Under the pieces are notes generated by a model. That model was not told where the DNA came from. It did no database searches and saw only the letters and a program-made list of their open reading frames with translations. From the NCBI RefSeq assembly GCF_901000735.1, contig NC_081547.1:8600193-8664192 (forward strand): DNA of 64,000 bases, read 5' to 3'. Shown here in pieces: positions 46,205 through 59,100 of the stretch (the stretch's first letter is position 1; each line of letters opens with the position of its first letter). A program made the position numbers and the translations under genes. The stretch comes from Corylus avellana. Its lineage: Eukaryota; Streptophyta; Magnoliopsida; Fagales; Betulaceae.

Positions 46205-48943
46205 GTTTTTTTTCTTTTTCTTTTCATTTTGTTTTCTGATTTTTTTTAATCTTAGGGTATTTTTTTTCATTCTTGATGTGGAATGAGACATTGCAACTCT
46301 AATGTTAGATTGGGGGAATATCACAAAACTTGTAACATTTGGAGCACATTTTAAATAGAGTAGTAGTTGGAATGGGTAAATGTATAGTTTCCCATATGAT
46401 TTTTATTCACTCCAAATTTCATCAAATAAAAAATTTATCAAATATCTGAAGAAAAAAATAATAATAATAAAAAAAACCTAAAGCATCGGTTAATTACGTA
46501 CAACTACTAATGATACACCAAAAATTTATTTTGACTTTTAATTGCATGCCTTATTTTAACGTACACCATCAATACTATCATTATTAGTGTGGGCGACAAT
46601 CCAAATCTATGTGGATCTCGTTTGTGCAAAAAGGAGGAGAACAACGAAAACAATCCAAATCTATGTGGATCTCGTCCGTGCAAAAAGAAGAAGAACAATT
46701 TTGTTATTCCAATAGTTGCATCACTTGGTGGATTGTTGATCCTCTTATTGATTGTTGCTGTCATCTTGCTGAGACTTAGAAGGAGAAAACCACAAGATTA
46801 GACTAAAGGTGACATTTTAATCATAATATTCATTTTGACATTACCAATGGAAAAATTATCCTTAGATATAACCTTATCAGGCTCATGATGATCTTTGCAG
46901 TTGAGATGATAGATACTGAATCCAACATTCAAACTGTATCATTGGAGTCAATTCAACGACAATTTACATATTCTGAGCTTCAAAAAATTACCAATAACTT
47001 TGAGATGATTATTGGTAAGGGTGGATTTGGAACAGTTTACCGTGGCAACATAGATGACACTCAAGTAGCAGTGAAGATGCTCTCTCCATCATCAGTTCAA
47101 GGCTTTCAACAATTTCAATCAGAGGCATGTAACTGAAACTCGTATTAAATATTTAAATTCATTTACATATATGGTTTAGATGTGTATATTCAAATTAATG
47201 AGCTAAATTGTAATTACAGGTTAAACTTCTTATGAGGGTTCATCATACAAACTTAACTACTCTTGTTGGGTATTGCTATGAAGGAACTAACTTGCGGCTC
47301 ATTTATGAGTACATGGCCAACAGAGACTTAGAAGCACATCTTTCAGGTTTGGGCGTAATTGAAATATTAAGCAAAAAGTCCTTTAGATCAAGTAGTATGT
47401 GATCACCTTAATTTAATTGAATAACTAAAAAGATCGGATCAAGTTTATGCATTTTCTAACGAATGCAGGTGAGAAGGCAAACATCTTAAATTGGGAAGAT
47501 AGAATCCGGATAGCGACAGATGCAGCACAAGGTTAGCAATGAGTTAACTTGCCTCTCTCTCCTTTTTTTTTTTTTTTTTTTTTTTTTTAATCAATGAGAT
47601 GTGCTTATAAATTTGTAGGATTGGAGTATTTGCACCATGGTTGCAGACCACCTATAATTCACAGAGATGTGAAGCCTACAAACATCTTGTTAAATCGCAA
47701 TTTTCATGCCAAACTAGCTGATTTTGGACTATCCAAAATTTTTCCCACCGATGGTGGCAGCCACGTGTCAACCGTTGTTGCTGGCACCCCTGGGTATTTG
47801 GACCCCGAGTGAGTATTTTTATTATTATTTTGTTTACTTGCAATTATCTTCAAAACTCATTTTCTTTGCCAATACAATATTGACATTTATAGTCCACAAA
47901 TATGTGACCCATGATAAAATGAAAATGAAATACAAATGATCTAGCAATAATAAAGACAAAATGTATTGATTTTGGCCATACGTGACATGTTTATTTTGAT
48001 CTATAAGACAATTAAAAATGTTAAGATATTTGAAATCAATGGAGTTATAAACTTTTTCAAGAATGCCTTTTCTACAAATATGAAATATTTAACATTCTTT
48101 GACATGCAGGTACTACATGTCAAACCGGCTAGCTGAAAAAAGTGATGTTTATAGTTTTGGAGTCGTTCTTTTAGAGATAATTACAAGTCGGCCTGCAATA
48201 GAAAAATCTAAGGAAATGACTCACATAAGTCAATGGGTGAGGTTAATGCTAGCTAAAGGGGATATAAAAAGTATTGTTGATACAAGGTTGCAAAGAAATT
48301 TTAACGTCAATTCTGCGTGGAAAGCTGTCGAAATAGCAATGGCCTGTGTATCTCCAACTTCTGCTAAAAGGCCAACCATGAGTCAGGTAGTGGTCGAGCT
48401 AAAGCAATCTTTCGCATCTGAATTGGCTCACATGAAGGAGGGTCATGCGGTCAAAACAACAGATTCAATTGAAATGATTGATGTGAATCTGACAACAGAA
48501 CTCATTCCTTTAGCACGATAGAACATTGTCAATACTTGAAATCGTGCATGTCAAATGTTGAACCCTTTTTACTTTTTGTAATTTTCAGTCAGTGCATATT
48601 GTAATTCAAAGGAATCATCCATGATGGTTCTAATGGACTATTTCTTTTGTGATAGGTACTAAATTTGTCTTCATTGTCAACACATCTTTTTCCAAAAAAA
48701 ATAAAAGAAAAAAACGAATAAGTTATACTTTCCTCTCACTACCTCTCATATATTACTTACATCCTTAAATTTCAATTCATTGCAAATCGGACCTTATTTT
48801 AAAATTTAGATGTCAATTTGCTCCCTTCCTCTTTTGATTGATATATAGTAACTACAATTTTTCTAAAAACAAAAAAACAAAATGAAATGATTTTTTTATT
48901 CAAATAAGGAAGAAAGGAAAGGGGTGGAATATAAATGGTTATT

Positions 48944-49724
48944 AGGCCTGGGTATCGGTCAAAACGGTCCGGTTTTGGCTCTTATCGGTTATTAACCGAT
49001 AATTTTCGGTTAAACGGTTTATTAACCGATACCGAACCAATAAGAATTTTAACCGAAATTATCGGTTATAACGGTACACGGTTAAACTGGTTAACCGATT
49101 TAACCGTGGGCTTTATATTGATTTATTTTGTTGGGCAAAAAATGAGTTTTTTTGACTTTTGAGAGCCCAAATACTTTTTGTTGGGCTAAAATAACTTATT
49201 AAAAATGAGTTGTTTTAGGGCCCAAATATTTTTTGTTGCGACCCAAATATTTGTTTTTTGACCTAAAAATTGAAGCTTTTTTATATTGATCTACCAGAAC
49301 TTTTTTTTTATATTATAAAATACATTTTTCCAAAGCAAATGGACTAATTAACATTATGAATGCTAATTAGACTAACAAAACTAGTTAATGAAAAATGCTT
49401 TCACGAAAGGCAAAGAAATTTCATCCAATGCCATCACTAAAAAAAAAATCAAACCTACCCAAACCCAAATTAAGATAAGATTACATAGGTATATATATAA
49501 TCCCAAAACTATGTCATTTTGGCATCCCTACTTAACGGTTTATATCGGTTAAACGGTTAACCGATATGAAATTTCTAACCGAACTGAACCGAACCGATAA
49601 GCATACCGGTATAAAAAAATTAACCAATAAGGATATCGGTATATCGGTTACGGTTAATATTGGTTCGGTCGAAACCGGTACACGGCCGGTAATCGGTAAC
49701 CGGTTAATCTGCCCACTCCTAAAT
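48944..49724. mobile_element. hAT-like non-autonomous element rich in ggttaaccg
   Basis: A 781-bp insertion that splits a flank continuous elsewhere. It is bounded by the 8-bp repeat tggttatt (48936-48943 and 49725-49732). Ends aggcctgggtatcgg and gtgggcag (reverse complement of the right end) are weakly inverted. Both ends are packed with cggttaaccgat-type palindromes. The middle is AT-rich and non-coding. The 8-bp duplication suggests hAT. Confidence 0.55.
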
Positions 49725-50084
49725 TGGTTATTACCAAAAATACAAGTTTAAAGTTTTTTTTTTTTGTTTTTTTTTTTTTTCCTTATTTTCCCTTTAGCAA
49801 GTATTGTTTCGTTTTAGGAAAATGAGGCCCGCCTTTGTCTTGGACGATGACTAATGTATTAATTAAAGTATCTTTTTCCCCTTTTGGCAAGTATTGTTTT
49901 GTGGATATCTGAGCCCCTGAACTACACAGCTGAGCACCGCATGTCAAAATGTCCTTGAAGTTATTTAAAAATTACCTTTTGAAATAAATTAAAATTATTA
50001 AAAATTTAAACAAAAAGGCAGAAAATCTAAAAATACCAAAAAGTGGTGGCCTTTTTTTCATATTAGCTCCATTAATGTTTTTTC

Positions 50085-50251
50085 AAACTTCAGCTAAAAG
50101 GCTAACCATGATTCAGGTGGTGGCCCAACTAAAGGAGTCTTTGGCAACTGAATTGGCTCACACGAAGGACAGCTATGAGCGCAAAACAACAGATTCAATT
50201 AAAATGATCAACATGAATCTAACTACTGAACTCATTCCTTTAGTACGATAA
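50085..50251 (+). pseudogene. RLK last-exon remnant
   Basis: The frame SAKRLTMIQVVAQLKESLAT and onward to the TAA at 50249-50251 matches the end of exon 13 of RLK1-RLK4, with the same 3' flank after it. Everything upstream is gone. The fragment is evidence for a fifth RLK copy between RLK3 and RLK4. Confidence 0.85.
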
Positions 50252-50611
50252 AACATTGTAAAAAATGAAAATTGCGCATGTTGGATCTTCAACCTTTTTT
50301 ACTTTTTTTTTCCTTTTCTTTTTAATTTTTTGTCAGTGCATATTGTACTTCAAATGAATCATCCATGATGGTTCTAATGAACTATTTCTTTTGTAATATG
50401 TACTAAATTTATCTTCATTGTTAAAATATCTTTTCCAAAAAAAAAAAAAAAAAGAATAAGTTATACTTTACTCTCACTACCACTCATATATTACTCACAT
50501 CCTTAAATTTTAATTCATTGCAACTCGAAACTTATTTTAAAATTTAGATGTCGATTTGCTGCCATCGTCCAAATTAGGTGTTTAACTTGATGGCAAAACA
50601 TATCAAATAAC

Positions 50612-53049
50612 TAGGGGTGCAAAGGCGGGCGTTTTTTGCTAACCGCTCTAACCGTTAACCGCTAACCGCTCTAACCGCTTAACCGTATTAACCGTTAACC
50701 GCCTAACTGCTATAACCACCTAACGGTTAGCGGTTAGCGGTTATTGGGTTTACTAACCGTAACCGCTAACCGCTAACCGCCTTTTTATATAATATATTTT
50801 TATAATTATAATTATAAAAATATTTATACATATAACATAATCACTTGATTATTAAATCACAATTTTTTTAAAAAATATAATTAAATCATAATTTGAGTAT
50901 TAATATATTATCACTATAATTTATATGATTATATCACATGATCAATTGATCATTAAATCATTTGATTATATAATAACAAATTATACATATATAATATGAT
51001 ATAACTCATAAGTATACCAATTCATACTAATACAACAATTAAATATCTAGAGACTTATTTCCAATGTATGTTATAAACTTATAAGTCTATATATGTTATA
51101 AGTCTATATATGTATATGAATAATATAAATATATAATATCAATACTTAATCATATGATTCAATGACAATTCAAATACTTTATTCAAGACTTCAAGTGAAT
51201 CATATTATTAATGTACAATGATGATATGATTCGTATAATATCAAATTAAATAATTGACATTGGATTAAACAATGATCAATGTGTTACTTATAAACACAAT
51301 TTAAGTATTAATGTATTATCATTATAATTTTAGTAATTTATATATTATCACTATAATTGATATGATTAATTCACATGATGACTTGATCATTAAATCATAG
51401 AATTATATAATAATAAATAATACATATATAAGAGCATCTCCAGCAGTAAGAGGTATTCTACCTAGCCAAAAAGCACAATTCTCTATTTTAGCTACTCATT
51501 TTTTAATACCAACTCCAACAGATTCGTTATTTCACTATCTATTTTTTAAATATTATTTTTTAATCTTTTTTTTTTTTTTTATGGATCCGCGACCGCTTTT
51601 GCATCATCTTGTAAATTGCAATAGAATTGATTCAGGCAGCATATCTGTGTGTTATTTTTATTTTTCCATTTTTAATTTGCCAATTATATGCATGCTATTC
51701 TTTTTTTTTTTTTTTTTTTTTTAGGGATTCAAAAGACTTGAATTTGTATCATAAATTCATGAATAGAGAAGAAAGAAGAGAGAGAAACATTGAGGGAGTT
51801 AGAGAGAAGAGAGAGAAATGTTGAGGGAGAGAGAAGAGAGAAAATAATGTGGAAATTAATATTATATTCAACAATCTAGTTTGCTACAGTGAATAGCAAT
51901 ATGAAGCTATTCACTGTAGCAGTTAAGGTATAATAGCTAATATGAAGCTATTTTGTTGGAGCAAAAAAAATGACAAAAATAGTTAAATATAGCTAATATC
52001 TCCCTTTTAGCTACACTGCTGGAGATGCTCTAATATGACATAACTCATAAGTCATAAGTCTACAAGTTAATCATATGATTCATGTACAATGATAATCACA
52101 ATTGATTTAATTGAATTAAACAATATATTACTTATAACTACAAGTCTACAATTTAATTAAAGCATTATTAGATACTTTTGAAATTTAGGATTTAGGAGTT
52201 TGAACATTACCATTTACCATTAGATATTAAGTTCAATTCAAAGAAAAAAGATTATAAGTAAATATGATAAGAATTTAAATAATTAATCATATGATATAAT
52301 TTAATGAGACTATATGATTATATAATATCAAATTAAGTAATTGACATTAGATTCAACAATGTGTTACTTATAATCACAATTGAAGTATTAATGTATTTTT
52401 TGAACATTTTTTAGAAAAAGAAATTTAAGCATTTTTTGCAACAAAAAAAAAGAAAAGAAAATTAACCATTTTTTGAACAATTTTGAATTTTTTGAACCAT
52501 TTGTAACAATTTTTTAAAAATTGAATCATTGATAGTTAATAGTTTTATCCTTTAACCTTTTTTTTTTAAAAAAAAAAAAAAAAATTATATAGAAGGCAAA
52601 ACTACGTCGTTTTGCACCTGTATATATTCATCTCTTTCTTCCCAACCCTAAATCTCACGAAATCTCAAAATCACTCGCTCAAAGTTGCTGAGCGCCTGAG
52701 CAGCCTCTCTCAAGTCTCAAACTCTCAGTCTCTCACTGTGAGTCCATGACAGTTGTCTGAATTTTGAACTTTTTTTTGTATGTTATGTTGATTTTTTTTT
52801 TTTTTTAAAAAAAAAAAGTTAACCGGTTATAATTTAATATTTAAAGAAATTTTTTTAAAATACAAGTAAATGTAAATTTTGGGTCAAATATTTTTGATTT
52901 TTCAATATGGGCTATTTTTATAGCAATTGGACCCAAGAAGATATTAAAAATACAAGAAAAAAAAAATGAGGATAAAAAAAAGCCCAATTTTAGAAAAAGC
53001 GGTTAGCGGGCGGTTATCTATTTCGCTACTAACCGCCTTTGCACCCCTA
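50612..53049. mobile_element. hAT-like element, complete ends, 2.4 kb
   Basis: The left end taggggtgcaaaggcgg and the right end ccgcctttgcaccccta are perfect inverted repeats. They are flanked by the 8-bp duplication caaataac (50604-50611 and 53050-53057), the hAT signature. Next to each terminus are clusters of taaccgctaaccgc. No transposase is recognisable, so it is non-autonomous. A Harbinger-like MITE sits inside (51432-52030). Confidence 0.8.
51432..52030. mobile_element. Harbinger/Tourist-like MITE nested in the hAT-like element
   Basis: Terminal inverted repeats gagcatctccagcagt and actgctggagatgctc are perfect. The flanking trinucleotide is TAA on both sides (51429-51431 and 52031-52033), as expected for PIF/Harbinger. 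It is 599 bp, with a GA-rich interior and no coding capacity. Confidence 0.8.
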
Positions 53050-53239
53050 CAAATAACTAAATTTACTTTGACAAATTTACCATGAAGGATATGTAATTGC
53101 GGTAAAGAGTCTCACAAAGTTTGGTATACTAGAGCCGACAAAGGGGGAGGCATTAGCTTCCTTTTTATGCTGCTAATTTTTGCAAAGAACTAGGATTGCA
53201 TAATCTCATTTAGGGGGGAGACAGGATGGAAGTGATGAA

Positions 53240-53470
53240 GCATGCAGTGACATCCAAGGAAAGGAATTCAAGTCGGTTTAGTGACCTAGCTAGTGGAGGA
53301 TACGCAGAGGAAGGTCTTGCAATCGCGGCACATGTTTTGGCAAAGGCGACAACAAAACAAGTCATAAATAGGATATTGCATATTGTATATGTAACATTAT
53401 TTTGATGGATTAGTCTACTCCCTCTTTTGATTTATATTATATAACAAGTACAATTTTTCTCAAAAAAATA
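53240..53470 (+). pseudogene. LINE 3' relic, third copy
   Basis: Matches the relic at 13621 (gtggaggatacgcag, gcacatgttttggcaaaggc, acaacaaaacaagtc) and ends in an A-rich tract. This copy lacks both the solo LTR found upstream of copy 1 and the gypsy element next to copy 2, so it shows the unoccupied sites. Confidence 0.65.
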
Positions 53471-53801
53471 AAAATAAAATAAAATAATTTTTTTTTTTTA
53501 TTCAAATAAAAATAAGGGAAGAAAGGAAAGGGGTGGAATCGAAATGTTTATTACTGAAAATACAAGTTTAATGATATTTTTTTCTTCTTTCTCCTATAGC
53601 AAGTATTCTTTTTTTTAGGAAAATGAGGCCTGCCTTTGACTTGGACGATGACTAATGTATTAATTAAAGTATCTTTTTCCCCCTTTGGCAAATATTGTTT
53701 TGTTCTAGGAATAACGGTACTGTTATAGGAATATAATAAAACAAATTCTATAAACAATAAAAATGTTTTATTTTTTAATTTTTAATTTTTAATTTTTTAT
53801 C

Positions 53802-53835
<34 letters not shown>

Positions 53836-54149
53836 CATTAAAAAATAGCTTAATTTAGTTTTTTATTTTATTAATTTTTTATTTTAGTTTTTAAGAGAAT
53901 AAGAGTATTATAGAAATATAATAAAAAAAATGTTTCTTTAATATTTTGGCAGACATTGGTATAGTTTGATGTATCACTTTAGGCACACTTTAAACTTCAT
54001 AAGAGTTTTTTTCAAAAATGGCCGTTAGTTGAGAGGCCTTTTTAATATTTTTTCCTATATTCATATAAAAATCATAATTAAATGCAAATTTTGAAATTTA
54101 AGAGTAATGCTGTAATACTATATATGTCACATCACTTTTTTTGTTAGTG

Positions 54150-54716
54150 TCTCATACCACACTAGCTCCACGCCGGCTAGCTAAAGGGTATGACCAGCAA
54201 GAAGAAAGAACGATTAGAGTGGTTCACTAGCGCTTGCCTATGAAGCCTTCCGACACTCAAGTTAGCAGGGAAAAGGTAGAGTGTGTAAGTCATAAATGAC
54301 AACTTAGTGGCAGATATAAAGGGGGGGCAGACAGGGCAGCCGCCCCTCCAAAAATTTTTGAATTTTTTTTTCTTCTAAGGGTAATGTATTTTTTTAGTTT
54401 TCTTAACCTAACCTCTACTCCTCCTCTTCCTCCCGTCCTTTCAAAAACTTTTTAAAAAGTATTATTTTAGTTCCGCTCCTCCTAATATGAATTCTCATAT
54501 CCCCACCATTGATGACGAAAAGATGATGGCGATTAGAGAGATTGTACATTGGGTTCCCCTTCGCTATTTGTACACGGTGTTCCATGAGCTGATGGTCTGG
54601 CACCTATTCGAACCAGGCCATTCGGGCCATGGGCCTTTAGGCTATTCTCAAGCCCTACAATCTTATAATGCCCACGTGGTACATGTCATTACTTGAAATT
54701 AAAGTTGTCTTTATAT
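54150..54716. repeat. Unit-flank repeat block, copy 3 of 3
   Basis: Same block as 32040 and 43325, here upstream of RLK4, with the MITE-like part at about 54308-54508. Confidence 0.6.
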
Positions 54717-54959
54717 AACATGCAATGTACAAATTCACATCAAAGAACTTTAACGGGGTTGATTTTTATTTCTTTCTATAAAACGTTTTCTAGACGTACG
54801 CCTAGCCCAAGAAAAAAAGGTTAATTCTGGATAGAAAGAGACGACTGGAATTGTCTTGGTATTGAGATTCCTTCCCTGAAAGCCAATTTCTTGGAACCAA
54901 CCATGAAGTAGAAATGGACGTGGGAAAACGCGTATCCCTGGGGCCTGCAAATTGACGCA

Positions 54960-55110
54960 AATATTAGCCGGTGGAATCTGTCTGAGCAGATTTTTAAGGA
55001 AGATGAGGCAGAGAAAATATGCACTACGACCATCAGCCTAAATAGACAAAAAGATCAATTTATTTTGATTGGTACATCAATGGAAGAATTTTCTGGATCA
55101 AACATGGAAA
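54960..55110 (+). pseudogene. LINE ORF2 relic upstream of RLK4
   Basis: The frame WNLSEQIFKEDEAEKIC, then QKDQFILIGTSMEEFSGS, fits the plant LINE ORF2 stretch before zf-RVT. Sister copy of 44100-44290. Confidence 0.4.
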
Positions 55111-55864
55111 AAAGAACATTTGAATGGGATTTGGCGATTAATTTTCTTCCAGTGATCATATATTCGGACCCATTACAATATTTGATTCGTGAAAGATTAT
55201 TGAGTCAAAAATTAAAAACCAAAGCCCATACAATTAATGAAGATATTTGTTTTTTCTTGCTGTGTTAATAAGGCTTAACATATTAATTGATGAGTACAAC
55301 AAATTAAACCATCATAAATATAGAATATCAGGGTCGAGATCTTGTAATTCTTTTAAGATAACTCTAGGGAGGGAAGAGTTCTTAAGATCATAACCCTTAT
55401 TTTTTTTTGATCATCTCAACATACGTACAAAACGAAAGAAAATAAAATTAAGAATCTATATGTGCTGCCCATTGAATTCCGCATTAGATTCGTATTAGGT
55501 ACAAAATTGGGTTATATAATAAACTCTTATACAGGAGTTAATTAACGGTGAATAATATTTTTAGGGTATTATTCATATATAAATAAAATTTATCTAGTTT
55601 CTAAAACTAATTTTCCCAACCCCCCCCCCAGCAAAATTATGAATGTAAATTATTATTTGTTAAATGAATTAAGTGACACAATTAATACATTTTGTTAAAT
55701 GCAATGTAATAAAGTCTTAACTATAAAATGAATCTTCTCCATTTTAATGAAGACAATCCTATTTGTTTGTACATTAGATACATTTATAATTTCCTATCTG
55801 GGGCTCACATAGGTTAGTAGGACAGGTCATAGTACCATGGGGTCATGATAGAAAAAATGACAAC

Positions 55865-55870
55865 GGTCAA
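55865..55870 (+). promoter_or_regulatory. W-box core upstream of RLK4
   Basis: ggtcaa in the same context as upstream of RLK3, 194 bp before the ATG. Confidence 0.35.
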
Positions 55871-56063
55871 ATTGAAATTAACAAGAAATGAAAAAGACAA
55901 ATCATTGCAAGTTGAATGATTCATGATTGGTTGAAGCAACTGTAATATCTAAGATAGGTATATATGGTTGAAGCAACTGTATAAACCATATAGTTATTTC
56001 TTTTTTGTATATCGCCGGCTGGCGGTCTTGTTCCAGTAAATTAATTAAGAAGAGGAAGGTTAG

Positions 56064-56149
56064 ATGGGGATGAGGTTCAAACATTTCTTCTTTGCATTGC
56101 TCGCTGGTTTGGGTCTTGTACTTGCTGTTCATGCTCAGGATAAATCAGG

Positions 56150-56184
<35 letters not shown>

Positions 56185-59100
56185 TCATCATCATCATCAT
56201 CTTATACTTGCTGTTCAAAGATTATAATCTTTGAATATATCACATTTGTTTCGATTATTATTCCTTCTTATCTGCGGTCCCAGGCTTCATAAGCATAGCT
56301 TGTGGGTTAGCAAGGAATAATAGCTTTACGGAGAAGACAACAAGAATTAATTACACTTCAGACGCGACCTTCATAGACACAGGTAAGAGGAAGAAAATAT
56401 CAGATGGAATCAAAGGTTACCATCAACGATCCTTACGGAATCTCAGAAGCTTTCCTCAAGGAATCCGCAACTGCTACACCATGAACGTCGTAGCAGGCAC
56501 TAGATACTTGATCAGGACAACCTTCTTACATGGGAATTATGATGAAAATGGTAATTTACCACAATTTGATCTATATCTTGGAGCAAATATGTGGGACACG
56601 ATCAAATTGGAGAACTCATCGATTAATGTCACCAAGGAGCTCATACATGTCCCGTCTCTAAATTATATACATGTCTGTCTCGTAAACACGGGCCTCGGGA
56701 CACCATTTATATCAGCAATAGAGTTAAGACCATTGAAAAATACATCCTATAAGACAAAATCTGGATCATTGGCACTTGTTTCTCGCTGGGATGCTGGATC
56801 AAATCAATCATACAGGTGAGTCAATATTGTATATGATATTAAGTCATTTGCATTACTAAAAACAATAAAATTATTTTCATTTTCAATACTCGCTGTGAAT
56901 TAAGTTATTCATCAAAAAAGGAAAAAAAAAAAAAAAAAAAAAAAAGGTTGAGCTGTGAGCCGCCTAGCTGAGTCAGTTTAAAGGTCCAATTTAAAGTCTT
57001 TCTGTAGAACATAAACTCAATTTCCTCCTGTCTTATTTAGGTATCCAGACGATGTTCATGATCGCTTTTGGGTACCCTATAACAACTCTAGCTGGAAAAC
57101 TTTAAGTACCAATTCTACCACTGTTGACTCCCAAAGTCACAATGATTATCAACCACCATCTACTGTCATGAGTATTGCCGCCAAACCGGCAGATGATAAC
57201 ACTCCTTTAAATTTCACCTGGGACTCAGATAATTCTACTGAATATTATGTGTACATGCATTTTACTGAAGTGGAAAAGCTCCAACGCAACCAGTACAGAT
57301 CATTCAGCATTACCCTCAACGGGAAGTATTGGGGTGGACCCATTTCTCCTCAGAACTTATCGACAACCACTCAGAATAGCACACGGGCCAAAAATGGATT
57401 AGCCAAATATGAAGTTTCATTCTTCAAAACGAAAAATTCAACACTTCCACCTATCATCAATGCAATTGAAATATATTCGGTGAAATATCTCTTTAAATCA
57501 GAAACTTACCGAGGAGATGGTACGTTGTTCCATACATTACTTATATATATGTTTTTCACTATATGTCCTGGTTCGAATATATTTGAATGAGTGGATTGAT
57601 GCATGTGAAATTTTAGTTGATGCCATTGCAAAAATCAAGTCAACGTATGGAATAAAGAGAATTTGGCAAGGAGATCCGTGTGCCCCTAAAGGATACCCGT
57701 GGGAAGGTCTGAATTGTAGCTACGATAGTGATCATACTCCTCCTAGAATCACATCCTTGTAAGTCTATATATGCCTTCGTATAAGCTTTATGACTTTCCA
57801 ACTTAACTTGAGTACTCTTAATTTAACTTATTGTACAACTTCAATTCCTCAGGACCTTGTCCTCAAGTGGATTGGTTGGAGAGATATCTACCAACATATC
57901 AAATCTCGTAATGTTACAGTATTTGTAAGTATCAACAATTTACATGATCAGATAATTAATTTAGAAACATGATGATGATTGCCAAAAACCCAACATTAAA
58001 TATAAGTGATTCGCTTATTTCAGGGATCTATCTAACAACAGCTTAACTGGACCCGTGCGATTTCCTATCTCAATTACAATACTTAAGGGTCTTGTAAGTT
58101 ACATTTTATTTTAAGACACATGCTACAAAATTCTTGGTTGAAAAAAAATATCCTTTCTATATTTGCATGCAGAAACTTAGAACGAAACCAGTTGTCCGGT
58201 GTAGTTCCAACTGATCTAATTGCAAGATCAGAGAATGGTTCATTATCATTAAGGTATGATTTTTGTCAAATACAACATATCCCTTACTATTATAATTTTA
58301 GGAAAATTGCATTTTCTCCCCCAATCCCCTCTAACTACCAATACCTAAAAAAAAAAAAAACTACCAATACCATATTTGCAATGTTCCCCAATATCTTCAT
58401 TTGGACAAGACTAGATACTATATTTAATTTTATTCAACAAATATCTCACAACACTGACGTGACAGTCTCAACCAACCCTTAAACTAATCATTATTTTTTT
58501 ATTAGAAAAAAAATCAAAGGATTGGTCGAGCCACATCTGCATTGTGGTATACTTGTTGCATAAATTATAGTATCTAGCATTTCTCTTTTAAGTTTTTAAT
58601 TCTCTTCGATATCCCCCATTGGGTTGTGATGTCGGTTCAGCTTCCAAAATAATTAGAAAACAAAAACAAAAACAAAATGTAACTCTAATGTTAGATTGGG
58701 AGTAGTAGTTAGAATGGGTAAATGTATAGTTTCCCATATGATTTTTATTCACTCCAAATTTCATCAAATAAAAAATTTATCAAATATCTGAAGAAATAAA
58801 AAAAATTAAAAAAAATTTAATAAAAAAAAAAGAAAGAAAAGAAAACCTAAAGCATCGGTTAATTACGCACAACTACTAATGAAACCCCAAAAATTTATTT
58901 TGACTTTTAATTGCATGCCTTATTTTAACACCGTCAACACTATCATTATTAGTGTGTGTGACAATCCAAATCTAAGTGGATCTCGTTCGTGCAAAAAGAA
59001 GAAGAACAATTTTGTTGTTCCAATAGTTGCATCACTTGGTGGATTGTTGATCGTCTCATTAATTGTTGCTGCTACCTTGTTGGGACATAGAAGGAGAAAA

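Larger units (their letters stand above)
45213..48521 (+). pseudogene. RLK3: malectin-like LRR receptor kinase, assembly gap and nonsense codon
   Basis: Exon 1 (45213-45297) encodes the signal peptide. Exons 2-7, the malectin-like and LRR part, are missing at the gap 45413-45512. The remaining exons are 46588-46807 (approximate end), 46913-47124, 47220-47346, 47469-47531, 47619-47808 and 48110-48521. Exon 8 holds a tandem duplication that repeats NPNLCGSR and CKK, and a TAG at 46799-46801 between transmembrane helix and kinase, where RLK1 has Lys. The kinase exons are otherwise open, with GKGGFG, VAVK, HRD and DFG kept. Because exon 1 is identical to RLK4 up to the gap, it may be a misassembled copy. 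If the TAG is real, the kinase is not translated. Confidence 0.85.

Noticed and set aside
54750..55033. Minus-strand frames upstream of RLK4
   Set aside because: They are shadows of the LINE relic read on the + strand at 54960-55110 and differ from the matching region before RLK3.
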